Assembly: GCA_019914945.1 (NCBI GenBank)
Contig: CM034110.1
Coordinates: forward strand, 315,001-379,000
Length of the DNA stretch: 64,000 nucleotides
Source of the DNA: Typha latifolia
Taxonomy: Eukaryota > Streptophyta > Magnoliopsida > Poales > Typhaceae
Direction of reading: 5' to 3'
The translations under genes were made by a program, and so were the position numbers. Position 1 is the first letter of the stretch, and each line of letters begins with the position of its first letter. The notes under the pieces are model-generated. The model did no database searches and had not been told where the DNA came from. It saw only the letters and a program-made list of their open reading frames with translations. Shown one piece after another: positions 1-12,586 of the stretch.

Positions 1-317
1 AGATGCGGGCTTCCGGATCGCCGGATTTTGACTTGAGGGCCTGCTCGAGGTGGGCCAGGGCCTTCCCTGGGAGTAGGCCGCGCATGCCGCCTCCGTCGAT
101 GCAGAGGACGCACACCTTCCCCCTCTGGTTCTTGATCGACGGTTCCGATGCTGCGGCGGCGGCGGGGGGAGCCTTGGGCACCCAGAGTTTGTGGTCGTCG
201 TAGCCGAAGAGGAATTTGCTCTCGAGGATGGAGAAGATCTCGTAGTTTAGCTTGTCGGTGTCGACGCTGGGCTCGTCGTCGTGCACCTCCACCAGCATCT
301 CCTCCGCCGCCTCCATG
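1..317 (-). CDS. Patatin-like phospholipase, N-terminal part (partial)
   Basis: Read on the minus strand from the ATG at 317-315, this gives about 105 residues and runs off the left edge. It contains the segment SVDTDKLNYEIFSILESKF followed by LCIDGGGMRGLLPGKAL. DGGGMRG (residues 74-80) is the glycine-rich oxyanion-hole motif of patatin lipid acyl hydrolases. The EPSVDTDKL leader is typical of the plant group III patatin-like proteins (pPLAIII), which hydrolyse membrane phospholipids and galactolipids and affect cell elongation. The catalytic motif around the nucleophile and the Asp-Gly dyad lie outside the window, so activity cannot be judged; many group III members carry Gly in place of the usual Ser. 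An Ala-rich linker (residues 49-57) comes from a GC-rich stretch. No intron is visible in the part seen. The family call is firm; the subgroup is inferred from the leader. Confidence 0.9.
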
Positions 318-1260
318 TCAAAGTCTTAAAAAGAAAAGCTCTCACCTTTCTCGTTCTCCTCCTCCGTCTATTGGATGGACATCTCCCGAAGGAAGAAGCA
401 ACAGGAGAGGAATTGCCAAGTGGGTCGTCTAAAACCGAGGTTTCCTAAACTGGGTAGCTCTCAAAATTGCAACTTTTTCTTTCCCTTCTCTTGTTAGTCT
501 TATTCTTCTTCTTCTTCTTCTTCTTCTTCTTCTTCTTTTCTCTCTCTTCCACGATGGCAGGCTTTGGAGATCTCTGCTGATACTGCTGCTTCTCCTCCCC
601 CACCCTTCCTTTGGCTTCCTTTTTTATTTACAGAGCACGCGAAGAAAGAAGAGGGGGAGAGGACAAAGATGGTTGAGAGAAAGGAAATAAAAGAGGGGTT
701 TGAGTTTGGTATAGCATTTGGAGAGGGGAGGCAAAAGGACACAGATGGATGCAGAGCATGTCTTCTTCTCGCTCTGTAACCGATGAAATCAAATGATAAA
801 AAAAAAATGAATCCTTTCTCTCTCTCTCTCTCTCCCCCTATCCCCTCTTGGCTGTGATTAATGCGTTGTTTTGTTCCTTGGCTCTTCCTCTCTCTCTCTC
901 TCCCCTCTTCGTATTAAATATAATCTCCTCTGTTCCTCTCTCTCTCTCTCTCTCTCGCTCCTCTACGGTAACTTTTTCTTGTTAATAAAAAGAAAGAATC
1001 TTAAATGTGAGAGAGAGAGAAGAAGAAGAGGAAGAGGGAGAGGGAGAGAGGAAAAGGTGCGGACGGACGGTTGGTGATCTGGACGGAGTCGCGACGTGCG
1101 CGGCAACCGACGGCCAGGATCGCGCATTCGTGCGGGGCTCCCCCGAAGAGACCGACGACTACCAGGCGGGCCCACACAAGCTTTGTCTGTTGTGCAGCTT
1201 GCGAGAAGAAAGAATTAAAGAGAGGTTAGTATTGCAATATGAAGTATTGATTTTTATTCC
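318..1260 (-). promoter_or_regulatory. 5' flank of patatin-like gene with CT/GA and TTC repeats
   Basis: This is the presumed promoter and 5' UTR of the minus-strand patatin-like gene. It holds a (TTC)n run (503-537), several short (CT)n runs (about 817-834, 890-904, 936-955) and a GA-rich stretch (about 1009-1055), as is common near plant transcription starts. The open frames here are repetitive and show no recognisable protein. No TATA box was assigned. Confidence 0.4.
503..537. repeat. (TTC)n microsatellite
   Basis: About 11 uninterrupted TTC units, 186 bases upstream of the patatin-like start codon, so GAA on the gene's sense strand and probably in its 5' UTR or promoter. Confidence 0.9.
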
Positions 1261-3237
1261 ACAGGTTTAATTTAATACAAGGGTTTAATTTACATCTTGT
1301 CACTTTCACCACTTGAACAATTAAACAAAAATAATAATAATTATACCAATATAGAGAAAGGAAGGTTAAGAAATGATTTAATAGTTCAAAATCTAAACTA
1401 AAGGATTGCATCATAGTATATAGTGTATTAGAATACGACTATAAAAAGTTTGGTCTGAATTGTATTCCAATCATACCAATAAAAAGAAGCAAGCAAATGA
1501 AAGAAAAAGAGGAGGAGAATGCTTTAATTAAAGGAAGCAAACAATGGGCAAGAAACCCAAAATTATATTTATTAAGCTAAACCAAAAAGTAACCCAGAAG
1601 TTATCAATCCCATCATAGTGAGGGATTTTCCCTTGTTTATAAATAATTAAATTAAATATTAAATATTAAAATGTATCTCCCAATTTAACCTTATACATAA
1701 ATGAGGATATGATAAAATTAAGGGCTAATTAAATCTTAAATCATCAGGTTACATTATATATAATAAAATCATCTAAATTCAAGTTTAAAACTATTTATTT
1801 CATGGTTCAAATTCCTCTTCTCTTTTTGGTTTTTGGTTTTTGGGGCTTCACAACAAAAGGAAGAGATTAAAGAGCTCCTGATTTCCCGGCATCAGTGGAG
1901 ATACTGACATCACTACCCGCCCGCCCAATAAGTTAATCTGCACCCCCTTCTCGTCCTCTCTCTTTTCTATTCTCCGTAATCCCGGGCGTGCACGTATCAC
2001 CTCACCTGTGGATGTTTCTGATTACGAACCGGGACTCGTGCTCCTCACGTGTAGCCACGATAGCATCAACCAGGGCCCCATCTAAATCCCGTTCGTGATT
2101 GGCTGTTAGGTGCTACCGGAAGAATTGAGGATGTTAAATATACTTTACTTTAATTTATCTGAAATATATGTTAAAATGTAATTTATCCTCAGTTATATGA
2201 TGTGATGTAGGCCCGATCGTTTGATCTCTTAATTTGAATTATTTTGAGATCACCCATCAATATTGACATTTCTATCGTCTCTCTTGGATTTACCTTACGC
2301 CATCTTCATCACTATTATCTCTTTAGCCCTCATCCTATAGATCTCACCATCTCTATTAAATCCACTGCTAAATTATTATCACCTTAACCTGGTTCACAAC
2401 ATTATACTCGTAAATCATCTCCGGATGATATAATTTTAAGATATTTATAATATAATTTTTTGTGTTTTACTTTTAACCCCTCGAAAAGATTTTTTTCATT
2501 AAATTTTTTTTATAAGCCGTTACAAAAATATTAACCCTAGATATAAAATGATCTTACCATTTTTGTTTTCAAGTAAGCTTTTTAAAATTAAAGGCAAAAT
2601 AAAAGAGGAGCTGGTATTTTAGGTTTCTCATTTTTTTATTTATTAAAGTAATAAAATATTCTTTATTCTATCGGTTACGAATGATAAATATTTATACGAT
2701 AAAATGTGAATGATAATAAAATTAAAACTTATAGAGTAATTTTGTTAACTCTCTCTAAAATCTAGATCTAGATTAGTATGGTATGTTTAGATTGTAACTT
2801 CAAAATTAAGCATTGATATTTGTCGTGACATTGACTATGGCATGGTTTACTAGCATTGGCCATACCATATGATAATTAATGTAATGCTATATTCTCGTGT
2901 GATATATGGGTGAAAAGAGATCAACAAGGAGGAGAAGGTTATGTTTGGAAAATTTTACCATTTATTAATTTGGTTAGATCAGCTTAATTTGTTAATTTTC
3001 TTTTATTTAATTTATTTTGATAGAGAGAGAGAGAGAGAGAAGGTGGAACTTTTATAAGAATACTTGCATAATAAGTCTCATTAACCAACTTGCTTAATTT
3101 TATCAGTTTGGTTTTATTGCTAAGCTAGTTCAATTTAATTAATAATTTAAAACATTTCACCATTCTTATGTTCTTGTATAATAATGAGGAACTGAGTCAT
3201 AATTTGATAGATTCTACGAGCTTAATTTACGCACATG

Positions 3238-3530
3238 TATTTATGCTAAAAATTACTTTACTCCCTTGTACTTTAAAAATTCTCAAATCATAAAATCGTT
3301 AATTTTTCTATTAAACTTAACTAAATAATATTAAAATAACCAAAATGCCCTATACCGTGTTTGTTAGAAGACATGCATATTTTGATATAATATAGTAAAA
3401 TTATCAAAACAGCCACAGTACTTGATTAAATTTAATAGAAAAACTAACATACTCACTTTAATTTTAAGTACAAGGACTAATTTGAGACTTTTTAAAATAT
3501 AGAGGGTGAAATGTATTTAACCGTATAGAG
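3238..3530. mobile_element. MITE-like inverted repeat
   Basis: The left arm (about 3238-3320, starting ATGCTAAAAATTACTTTACT) and the right arm (about 3428-3530) are imperfect inverted copies. Both contain the pattern CACCCT/CTCCCTTGTACTTTAAAAA...TCTCAAAT followed by TTTTTCTATTAAA. The short AT-rich length and long inverted arms fit a miniature inverted-repeat element. A second, partial copy of the same family starts near 4112. Target duplications were not resolved, so the superfamily is open. Confidence 0.5.
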
Positions 3531-3933
3531 ATATATCATAAATATGCTTATCATGCACAAATGTGTGATTTAAGCTTTTCCGAAGCTCTACTACTAGATA
3601 TTTTGTCAAGCTAATGAATGAGTTGTCGGACCACTACATGATCTAACCTACTATCTAACCCGATTAGAGTTGAATACAGGTAAAAAAATTTTATCCGATA
3701 AAATACCGATTTAAACTATAGGATTTTTTGTATAAAAAAATTGAATACGAATATGGATTAGGTATATTTTTTTGGTATTCACATAATCAACCTCACTCCC
3801 TTACTTTCTCTATGCATATCAATAGACTCTATCTCTCACCTAACCCTAGTGGTCGTCTCTCTTCTTCGCTCCTTGCGACCTCACTCTCCCTTCTTCGATA
3901 CCTTCGAACTCCAACCTCGGTCTCTCCGACTTT

Positions 3934-3935
<2 letters not shown>

Positions 3936-3985
<50 letters not shown>
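3936..3985. repeat. (CT)25 microsatellite
   Basis: Uninterrupted TC dinucleotide run of about 50 bases in the gene-poor spacer. Confidence 0.95.
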
Positions 3986-3987
<2 letters not shown>

Positions 3988-4111
3988 ATTCCCTCACTCT
4001 TTGACATTCCAACGTCTTTAGTCTTTACCCACCGGATGCCACCTCCAATCGTGTTGGGTCAGGAGACCTAAGAGAGAGTATAACTGTCTTTTGTATTTAA
4101 CATTTCTTTAC

Positions 4112-4245
4112 TTATGCCCAAAATTACTTTACCCCTATATACTTCAAAAAATCTCAAACCAATCTCTATAGTTACGACTAAAGTGAAACTATTAATTTTT
4201 CTAAAATAACTAAAGATGCCCTTATCATGTTTGTTAAAAAAAAAT
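4112..4245. mobile_element. Partial copy of the 3238-3530 MITE family
   Basis: It starts AAAATTACTTTACCCCTATA and goes on through a TCTCAAA segment and AAATAACTAAAGATGCCCTTATCATGTTTGTTA-type sequence. The order is the same as in the left half of the element at 3238, with scattered mismatches. The right arm is missing, so this looks like a truncated copy. Confidence 0.45.
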
Positions 4246-6180
4246 GTCCTTATATATGAATATATGGTAAACAAAAATTAGAAGATATCGAAATTGTTAG
4301 AGAAAATATCATCGCCAAGCATATCTAAAACCATCTGAGTCTCATATTCATCAAAAGAAAAGTTGGAATAAAAAATGTCCTTATATAGGGAATATATGGG
4401 CTCCTATTCTTTACTTCCCTAGATCTTATTATTCTTCTCTTGGAAAACTTATAAATCCGAAGGATAACGACGTGAGATTAATAATAATTAAGTACCACCC
4501 GTATTAATATTTAGATAACCCAAGTGGGATAAGGAACTCTCTCCCACTTCTATTCCCATATACCCCACTCGTGTTAGCTTAACAAATGCTTATTTATCCT
4601 CCACTTTGAGGGGGAAAATATTCAACTCTATCCAACATATTTATTCTAAATATAAAAATAGAAAATTTATAAAAAATACTCTAAAATTTGTTCACATCCT
4701 ACCATATTCATGAATATATGTCACTCCACCCATACATTTTATTTTTATTATTTTTTTAAAAAAATATTTTGAGTTAATTTTAACCTAACTACGGATAACG
4801 AAATAGTAGTGTTTTATTATTTTGTAAACTACTTCTCACTTGACTTTAAAAGTCTAATTTTCTTTTTTTTATTTTTACCTTAAATTTTAAAAAAATTACT
4901 CAAGGGTATTTAATACTATTCTTTTATATATATAGTTAATTTAATTTGTTTATATGGTAACTGGCTGTTAAGAAAAATTAAGCTTAAGGTGATAATTTTT
5001 TGTATATATATATATATTTTTTTTTAAAAAAAGTAAGTCTTATTATTATTATTAGGTATTGTATGTTATTCTCCAAAATGGGAGAGGAAAGGATGTAATT
5101 TGGGCTAATGGATGGCCATAAACTTTCGACATTCCATCCACAAACTTTGGCTTAATTAATTGTTCATTAAATATTAATGTCATAATGGTGAGTGACTACC
5201 ATCATTATAGACTGCAACTGGTGGAGATTTGTAGGGTATAATGCCAATCCACTAAATGATTAGAAGACAAACAAAGGTATAAAAAGCATTAAAAACCTAG
5301 ATTTTGGCATTAATCAATATCCATGTTTGAATACTCTTTTATCTCCTAAAATAATACTCTTATCTGGACATAGGAGATGCTTTTTATTTTACTACTTTTA
5401 CATAAAGTATTACAACATAAGGATAGATACTTTTTCATGATTTTTATGTACCTTAAATTTATTTTTCCTATGTAATATCTCAATATATTATATATTTGTT
5501 GTGTAACTATCTATAAATATAATATAATATTATCAACTAATAGTAGAACCCTTTACAAGCTAATGTCGGTTAGGGATTCCATGCGGGTCCAAGTATGTCA
5601 TTGAACGCGCAATGACGCATCGATTGTGTGTATTTGACGGTCCGATATAATAAAATTAAGTACTCATATATGTTAAAGAAATTCTAAATTACTTCAGCAA
5701 GCATATGAGCTCAACATTAATTGTTTGAGCGTTGTGCCTAATATTTTTTTCCTCTCCTCACAGAGGACTCTTATTTATCCAGTGTAATTCTATATGCTTG
5801 AGCATAATATCAGGACCAAAGCTCTCTAGCAATTTAACAACATATGACTATCGCGCTATTATAATTATTCCATGTAAGAGCCTATATATTCATCAAATTA
5901 GTCGCAGTAAACCACTTTAGAATAGTCTAAAATCGTCGAAACCATCATCTATGATATTAATAGAAAAAAAATTAGAGAGTTATAATCTAAGTGAAATAGA
6001 GTTTGACCCAAAAGTTTTTTTTCTCTTTCATAAAAAAAAAATCTAGAAGAGATGAGTCATCCATTATGGAGGAGAGCCTTTTATCACTCCAATGACACTT
6101 TATAGTGGTAGCCTTTTGTTGTGAAAAAATTTCTTCTCCGTCCATCCTAATTCCTCTTTAAGCATCACAACAATAAAAAG

Positions 6181-6203
6181 GAGAGAGAGAGAGAGAGAGA
6201 GAG
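6181..6203. repeat. (GA)n microsatellite
   Basis: About 11 GA units in the spacer. Confidence 0.9.
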
Positions 6204-6504
6204 TTTCCATAGGCTAAATGCTAATAAGAATCCCAATTAAACTAGAGACACAAGGGGCCAACTAATGGGCCCACAGGAAGCCCAAAGAGTTGTTTAAGAA
6301 AACTAGATTAATTAGTCAAAGGCATGGACATGTGATTAAGATAATTAATATCTCCTTATCTCTCTCTACATCTTTGTGCTAATCCGATGTTAAAGCAGTC
6401 AAATGGGGATTATTAATAGAAGACGGAATGTTTTAAAAGAACAAGTGCATTATTTTTATAGGGCTTATTTATAAAAAACACCCTAACTTTTTTGCTTATT
6501 ATCA

Positions 6505-6538
6505 TCCACACCACACCACACCATACCATACCATACCT
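6505..6538. repeat. Pentanucleotide tandem repeat (CCACA/CCATA)n
   Basis: Three CCACA-type units grade into three CCATA-type units, a short imperfect minisatellite in the spacer. Confidence 0.8.
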
Positions 6539-7308
6539 TCTAAATAATTAAAATTCTCACATTTTTGCTGTTAACTTTCATCTAACACCAACTGATACAA
6601 TAGAAAATATAAAAATAAAAAATAATATAAGGTGTTTTTAAAAAAAAAAAAAAATTTATAATTGTTGCATGACGTGATGATGATCTCAATGATTAATTTG
6701 ATGCGGTTGATCGTCTACTTGTTATCTAATTACTTGATAGGGCCGAGCTTGCCGGTGGTAGCAGCGACAAGTGATCCTGAAAAGCTTCATTAATTTTAAT
6801 TAATTCCAATCCATCACATTTAATTAATTAATTAATTAAGCACTATTTAGAGAATAAAGGCCGGACTAACAATGATGTTACCAAGACCTAACAATTAATT
6901 CCCATGTTACGCACGTACACCTTACCTTATATATAAATAATATTTAATCTTCTCTAAATTCCTAATATTAATTGCATAAGATAAGATATGGATACATGAT
7001 TGGTTCCTTTGTTGCTTTCTTCGATTATAGCATCTAAGCTAACTATATCTTGGGTTTTATGTCCCACATTTATGTACAAAAGAAGGAAGTGGACGACCTA
7101 CTTTTAATTATTCTTATATTTTATTATTATTATTATCATCATCGCAAATTATAATTTAATATTATTGGAAAGAAGAGCGTCTAATTTTGATTTGAATTAA
7201 ATTAAGGTGATAGTGAGACGAGATACCAATAAATAATATTGATAGGAAGGATGAGAAAGTCGGCAAGATATTTGGAGGAATGTGTAAATTTCTAACTCTT
7301 TTCTTTTT

Positions 7309-7345
7309 AAAAATAAAAAATAAAAAATAAAAAATAAAAAATAAA
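7309..7345. repeat. (AAAAAAT)n tandem repeat
   Basis: About five 7-base A6T units in tandem in the AT-rich spacer. Confidence 0.8.
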
Positions 7346-8030
7346 AGAAGATATGATATGAGTATGACCCTTTGATTTGATAAGGTGTTTGGTGTGTAAT
7401 TAAATATTTATTAACTTGTTGGATTTTTATTACAATAGTCTTGATAGTATGTATATAAAATTCTAGAGTAGTGTAGTCATTATATATATATGTAGATGCA
7501 TCCAAGTATCAAACCGGTGATCCAATTCAGTCCAAGTTAAGTGAGTATTTTATTGCATTTAGTCCGACACATTGATAGGGATCTCTTTTAAGAATACAAT
7601 GATGACTTTCGGACATTTACCTTCCATTACAAAAATGTTTTAGGTAACTAATAAGACTTTGCTCTATGAAAATATAAATATAAATAAAATAAAATAGGAA
7701 AAATACAAAGGACTAATAAAAGTTAGATATGATTATAGGGTGAGCCGGGCCGGATTTTGGGGGCAAATTGGGCCAATTCTTGGTTAGTTGTATCATGCCA
7801 TCGTTAGGTTTTTGGATTGGGTTGGGTTGAATTTGATTGGGTCGAGTCGAGTCGAGTCAAGTCGAGTCGGGTTGAAATGATCAGAATAGATAGATATTTG
7901 GAGTTAAATACAATCTTGTCTTAATTCTTCCTCTCTAACCTCTTAGTTCTCCGTTGTTTTATTTAGAGTTAAATACATTATAGCCTCATTGGCTTTTGGT
8001 AATAAAATTTGATCATAACATCCCTTCGAC

Positions 8031-8494
8031 TAGGAGTGTAATTGAGCGAGCTTGATCGAAGCCGCTCTTATCAAATTTGAATTGAAATTAATTTTGAACC
8101 TAATTATAAAATAAAACTTGAATTGATGTAATTTTAATTCGAGTTAATAAACGAGCCGCTCAATAGCAAATTCAAGCCTAAATTATGTTAAGCCTAAATC
8201 GACAATGATCAAGCTTAACTGAATAAGCTTGAAATAAGATGGATTCAATGGTGAAGATATAAGAACTAACATAGTAATATTATAGGTCTTTATATTTTGA
8301 TTTAAAGATTCACAATCATATGTATTATATATTATATAAATTAAATATGATATTATTATTTTAGAGCTTTATCAAGCCGAGCTTAATTAATCTAGCTTGT
8401 TATTAAACTCGGCTAAAAATTAATTTTGAGTCTACTTTGAGTCAAGCTTAGATTGAACCTTACATAGCTAAACTAGATTATTTTGACCACCCTA
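8031..8494. mobile_element. Degenerate hAT-like MITE (candidate)
   Basis: The segment begins TAGGAGTGTAATTGAGCGAG and ends ...TTTTGACCACCCTA, whose reverse complement begins TAGGGTGGTCAAAA. The body is rich in GAGCC/AGCTT motifs (GAGCCGCTC, AAGCCGAGCTTAA), as in many plant hAT-type miniature elements. The ends match only partly and no clear 8-bp target duplication flanks them, so the call is tentative. Confidence 0.35.
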
Positions 8495-8591
8495 CCTCAA
8501 ACCTATCTATACCACAAATATTCTTCTGCCCTGATATTTTAATTTTGAGATTCCAATGGTGCACATAGATTCTCCACTAAATATGCTATAG

Positions 8592-8594
<3 letters not shown>

Positions 8595-8637
<43 letters not shown>
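8595..8637. repeat. (CT)n run in transporter leader
   Basis: About 21 CT units ending 23 bases before the inferred transporter start codon at 8661. Pyrimidine runs of this kind are common in plant core promoters and 5' UTRs. Confidence 0.9.
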
Positions 8638-8639
<2 letters not shown>

Positions 8640-8660
8640 GCTTGTTTGGGAACTGGATTC

Positions 8661-9620
8661 ATGTCTTCCTCCTACACCAGAAGCCATGCTTTTCCTATAT
8701 GGAGATGGAGAGCTACTTCAAGCTCACATGGACCAAGAACCAATGCACCAGCCAAAGCAATCTCTTCCAAATTGAAGCACTAGTATGTTCTTTTCAATCT
8801 TGATTTCTAAGACAGAACGTCTAAATAACATTTGTTCTAGTTTCTTTTTTTTTTTCCCTTTGGCAGTCACTCTACTTGCACCAATCTTAAAAGGCACCAT
8901 GTATGTGAGAGTTTGATGGTCCTGATGACACACAAGAGGAGGCTTATAGTATCAGAGGCCAAAGGGAGCTCAGAAGAGTCACCAATGGTGGGGAAAGCAT
9001 CAAAGAAGAGAGGAACAATAGTCGGCGCCGTTTCCTTGATAGTCGGCACCAGCATTGGGTCTGGAATCCTTGCAATCCCACAGAAGACTTCCCCTGCAGT
9101 ACTCTCTTTCTCTCTAGATGTGGTTGCATCTCAACGCTACATATGAGAATTGTTGCAAACGTAGTATTGAAGTTTTACCCACCAATTTCATTTTTGCTCT
9201 TTTATTCTGCTCTCTATGTCTTTTGCGACAAGAATGGAGATCAAGATGCTTTAAACTCTTTGTTAAACATATAATATGCATTATTAGTCCATCACCTGAT
9301 AGTTTAAGCTTTTGGGTCAACTGGTTATCAAACATGACATTAGAGTTTGGTTATTTTTAGAGTATGGAAATGAAACCTCCTTTGCGCTATTTAATCTTTT
9401 ATTTTCTATTATCTTCACCTAACTAAGAAACTCTCAAGTTTCATGCCATTGATACTAGTAAGCTTCACTTCTTGACTATTGCAGGGTTTTGTTCCTAGTG
9501 CTGTTTCTATAGTCATATGCTGGCTTTTTCTGGTGATTGAAGCTCTCCTTCTAGCTGAGATTAACACCTACCTATGGAAGAAGAGGAAGAAGGATGAAGA
9601 AGCAGAAGAAGAAGAAGAAG

Positions 9621-9651
<31 letters not shown>

Positions 9652-12586
9652 TGTTCTAGAGGTTATATCCCTGAGGACCATGGCCCAAGAGACACTAGGA
9701 GAGTGGGGAGGCAATTTGGCAACCATCACTTACCTATTCTTGGCTTACACTTCCATGGTCGCCTACACATCCAAATCAGGAGAAGTCATCTCTCACTTGA
9801 TCAACCTCCCTGCTTCCATCTCAGGAGACTTTTTCACACTTGTTGTGGCATTTCTCATCTTTGTTGGTGGCACACAGATCATAGACCAAGTTAATCAGTT
9901 GTTGACCATTTCAATGATAGGTTTGTCTACTAAACTATAGTTCTACCCAAGTACCCAACTCAACTATAAATCTTTAGCATTGATAGTATATGATGTTTTG
10001 TCCTTATGATCATATAGCTCATTGTATAGATATAAATCTATCTACTTGCTCATTATATACTTTCTGATGCAGGATTATTGATAATGATTGAAGTTATAGC
10101 GATTGCTTCTGGCGGTGGATCCAACTTGACAACAATGTCGAATTGGGAGAAGGTTCCACCAACTATACCAGTGATTATCTTCTCACTGGTGTATCATGAC
10201 ATTGCACCTGGTACTTAGAATCAACTAGGTAATTTATGAAGAAGCATGTAATTAATTACACATTAACCAATCTTAGCTTCATCTGTGTACAGTTATTTGT
10301 GCATATCTTGGTGGGGATCTTGTGCGGATAAGGTTATCGATAATATTGGGGAGCTTTGTGCCACTGATATCTTTACTTGTTTGGGATGATATTGCACTTG
10401 GTCTCTCCTCAAGTTTTGATGGTTTTGATCCTTTGGACTTAGTAAAGATGCAGTAAGCGGTTAATCTTTTCTTGTTCATGGCTACAAGTAGGTTTCACAT
10501 CGCAATTGCAATTTTTTGATTGCCTAACTTTTGACTTCTATGTGTCAATAATACTAGTATAAATCCTCTATAATAGCATGTTGTGACATCCTCCTGTTTG
10601 AGTTCATCTCCTAATCTTAAATCACATCCATATCTTTGATTGCATTTATAAGGGGTAATTTGATAGTTTGCTTAATAAGATTTTGATCCAAATTCTCTAT
10701 AAGTACTTTCAATATGATTGATCTTGAGATGGTTATGGGCTCCATTCAACTTCACATTTACTTCTGAAAGTAGCTAACAGTTCCTACACAAGAAAGTGCA
10801 TCATGGAACAAATTTACAGCTGAGCATGGCCTAAAGAAACAGAAGAAGTTCTGCAAAGAGAATATTAATCTAAACAGTTCCCATTTTTCCTGCTACTTAT
10901 CAATTTTTATATGGTTAATGAACTAAAAGGAAATCAAGCTATTGGTTAGTCTTCTCCGGGAAACATTATCAAAAGGTAATATATATATATATATATATAC
11001 ATTTCAGACATATATGTCATTTGAAATCAGAGTTTTGAAAGGGCAAGTGCACCGTGAGTATTCATATGTATCTAACTCATTAAAGCACATAATTATTGCT
11101 TTATAGCATGCCTCTGTTATCGAGAGAATAATTATTTTACTTTTTGGTACATAAGCATGCCTTGGCTGAAGATAATCTAGGATTGTTATTCACCAAAATG
11201 CTCTTTTCTGCAAGATGGAGTAACATGTCACTGATGGTAGAGACATTTTCACTTCTAGCAGTGGGGACATCACTGATTGGAACTCTCCTCGGAGCGTCTC
11301 AATTCTTTATCGAGCAGCTTAAAATTCTCTTAAATTCCATTGCGCCAGCAATCCAAACACAAGTAAGTTTTCCTTAATTCAATTATTATATTAATGATGA
11401 TGATTGCCATGAAACCGTTAGGCAACTTATACTACAAAAGTAATCTTAAATGATGCAAGCAAGTGCATGCCAAGATAATCCATTCTCCTAAGTGCACTCC
11501 AAGAACCTTTTGGGCCTATTCTTTCACTCAAGAAATCACATAGCATATATAATGAATAATATAATTGGTTGTAGGAAATGATCAGAGATGTTTCAGTTGA
11601 AGACATTGCAAAAGATAGAGCTAACTACAAGAGTGGAAGAAAATCGTCAGCGAACAGCAAGCTCAGCTTTTTTGCAACTTCTCTTGTGATTCTTCCCACC
11701 ATACTCATCTCAACAATTGTGCCAAATGCATTTTCACTAGCGACAGATATTGCAGTAAGTGATTCCACTTAGAAATTAGTTACAAGTATATTCTCTGGTT
11801 ACAGATATGAATTACGTCGAAAGTACATATTCTCTCTTTATTGTTCAGCAATCCTTATGTATCCTTATTTCCCAAAATATATAAAAGTTTCGACGATAAG
11901 CTAATTTCAAGCGACAAATTAAGATCATCTACCTTACAAACTCTTCTAACATTAATATCGAATTAACTGCCCTAAACCATAAGCCTAAAACTCTAAACTC
12001 TGAAACCTTATGCCTGAATAATTAGTCAGTTTACCACAGTAAAACTAAATTGTTGAACTAACATGAAGCAAAATGTTAGATATGAATTTTATCAGGCTCT
12101 AATTCACTGACGGAAGAAGTGAGGAAAACTATTTTGTCCCTCTTATGAATGAAATTTTGAATTAGATTCTTGAGAGAACTTGTATAATAGATGGTGAAGG
12201 TTTCCTCTGAATTTTCCTTGTCTGATGCTGAATTGCGTAACATACTAGGTAATGTGTTATATTATGTTATCCTTCTCGTAAAAATTGGTATGAAATTTAT
12301 TAGATTCTTTTGAAATTTACGATCGCCTTCTTTCTAGGGCGGCTATTGCATGATGATATTGTATGGTGCTCTTCCACCAATGATGGCATGGGCTATGCAT
12401 TTTCGATTGGCAGACCGCGACAAAGATATCGTCCATGAAGGTGAAGATTCTGAAGACAGCTACAGAAAAATACTAGTATCTAGTACTAAGCCTATACTAG
12501 TTGGAACAGGATTATTTTCTTTTGTAATAGTGGTGGAGCAAATCCTACAAGATGTAGTCATTTTGAACTCTTACTTATTTTCATAG
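8661..12586 (+). CDS. Tryptophan/tyrosine permease family transporter, plastid-targeted
   Basis: Eight exons join in frame with GT/AG borders: 8661-8782, 8867-9098, 9485-9920, 10073-10210, 10293-10452, 11215-11362, 11575-11754, 12338-12586, giving 554 residues. The product belongs to the aromatic amino-acid permease (Trp_Tyr_perm) family, whose plant members are predicted proton-coupled membrane carriers. The first helix has the family signature IVGTSIGSGILAIP; later helices include SLLAVGTSLIGTLLG and a C-terminal MMILYGALPPMMAW. Exon 1 encodes a Ser/Arg-rich, acid-poor leader (MSSSYTRSHAFPIWRWRATS) like a chloroplast transit peptide. The frame crosses the first splice cleanly, so I prefer this start to the in-frame ATG at 8916. 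Residues 159-173 are 15 consecutive Glu from a GAA microsatellite in the loop after the second helix. Substrate and membrane are inferred. The family is firm; exon borders are good but not proven. Confidence 0.88.
9605..9649 (+). repeat. Coding (GAA)15 microsatellite, poly-Glu tract
   Basis: Fifteen in-frame GAA codons in exon 3 of the transporter, between a Lys/Arg-rich stretch (KKRKK) and VVLEV. Because the unit is a codon, length changes would keep the frame. Confidence 0.95.
10979..10999. repeat. (TA)n microsatellite in intron
   Basis: About 10 TA units in intron 5 of the transporter gene. Confidence 0.85.

Larger units (their letters stand above)
1261..8594. other. Gene-poor AT-rich spacer
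   Basis: No convincing coding region was found in about 7.3 kb. Open frames are short, low-complexity and unrelated to known proteins. The stretch holds microsatellites, MITE-like inverted repeats (listed separately) and a comparatively GC-rich island at about 1880-2110. That island has a CACGTG G-box at 2046-2051 and an inverted CCAAT (ATTGG) near 2099, and may be a distal regulatory segment. Confidence 0.6.

Noticed and set aside
148..432. 94-codon Arg/Pro-rich open frame on the plus strand
   Set aside because: It overlaps the patatin-like coding sequence antisense; its composition is that of a GC-rich shadow frame.
564..779. 71-codon frame upstream of the patatin-like gene
   Set aside because: Low-complexity, no recognisable family, and located in a repeat-rich 5' flank.
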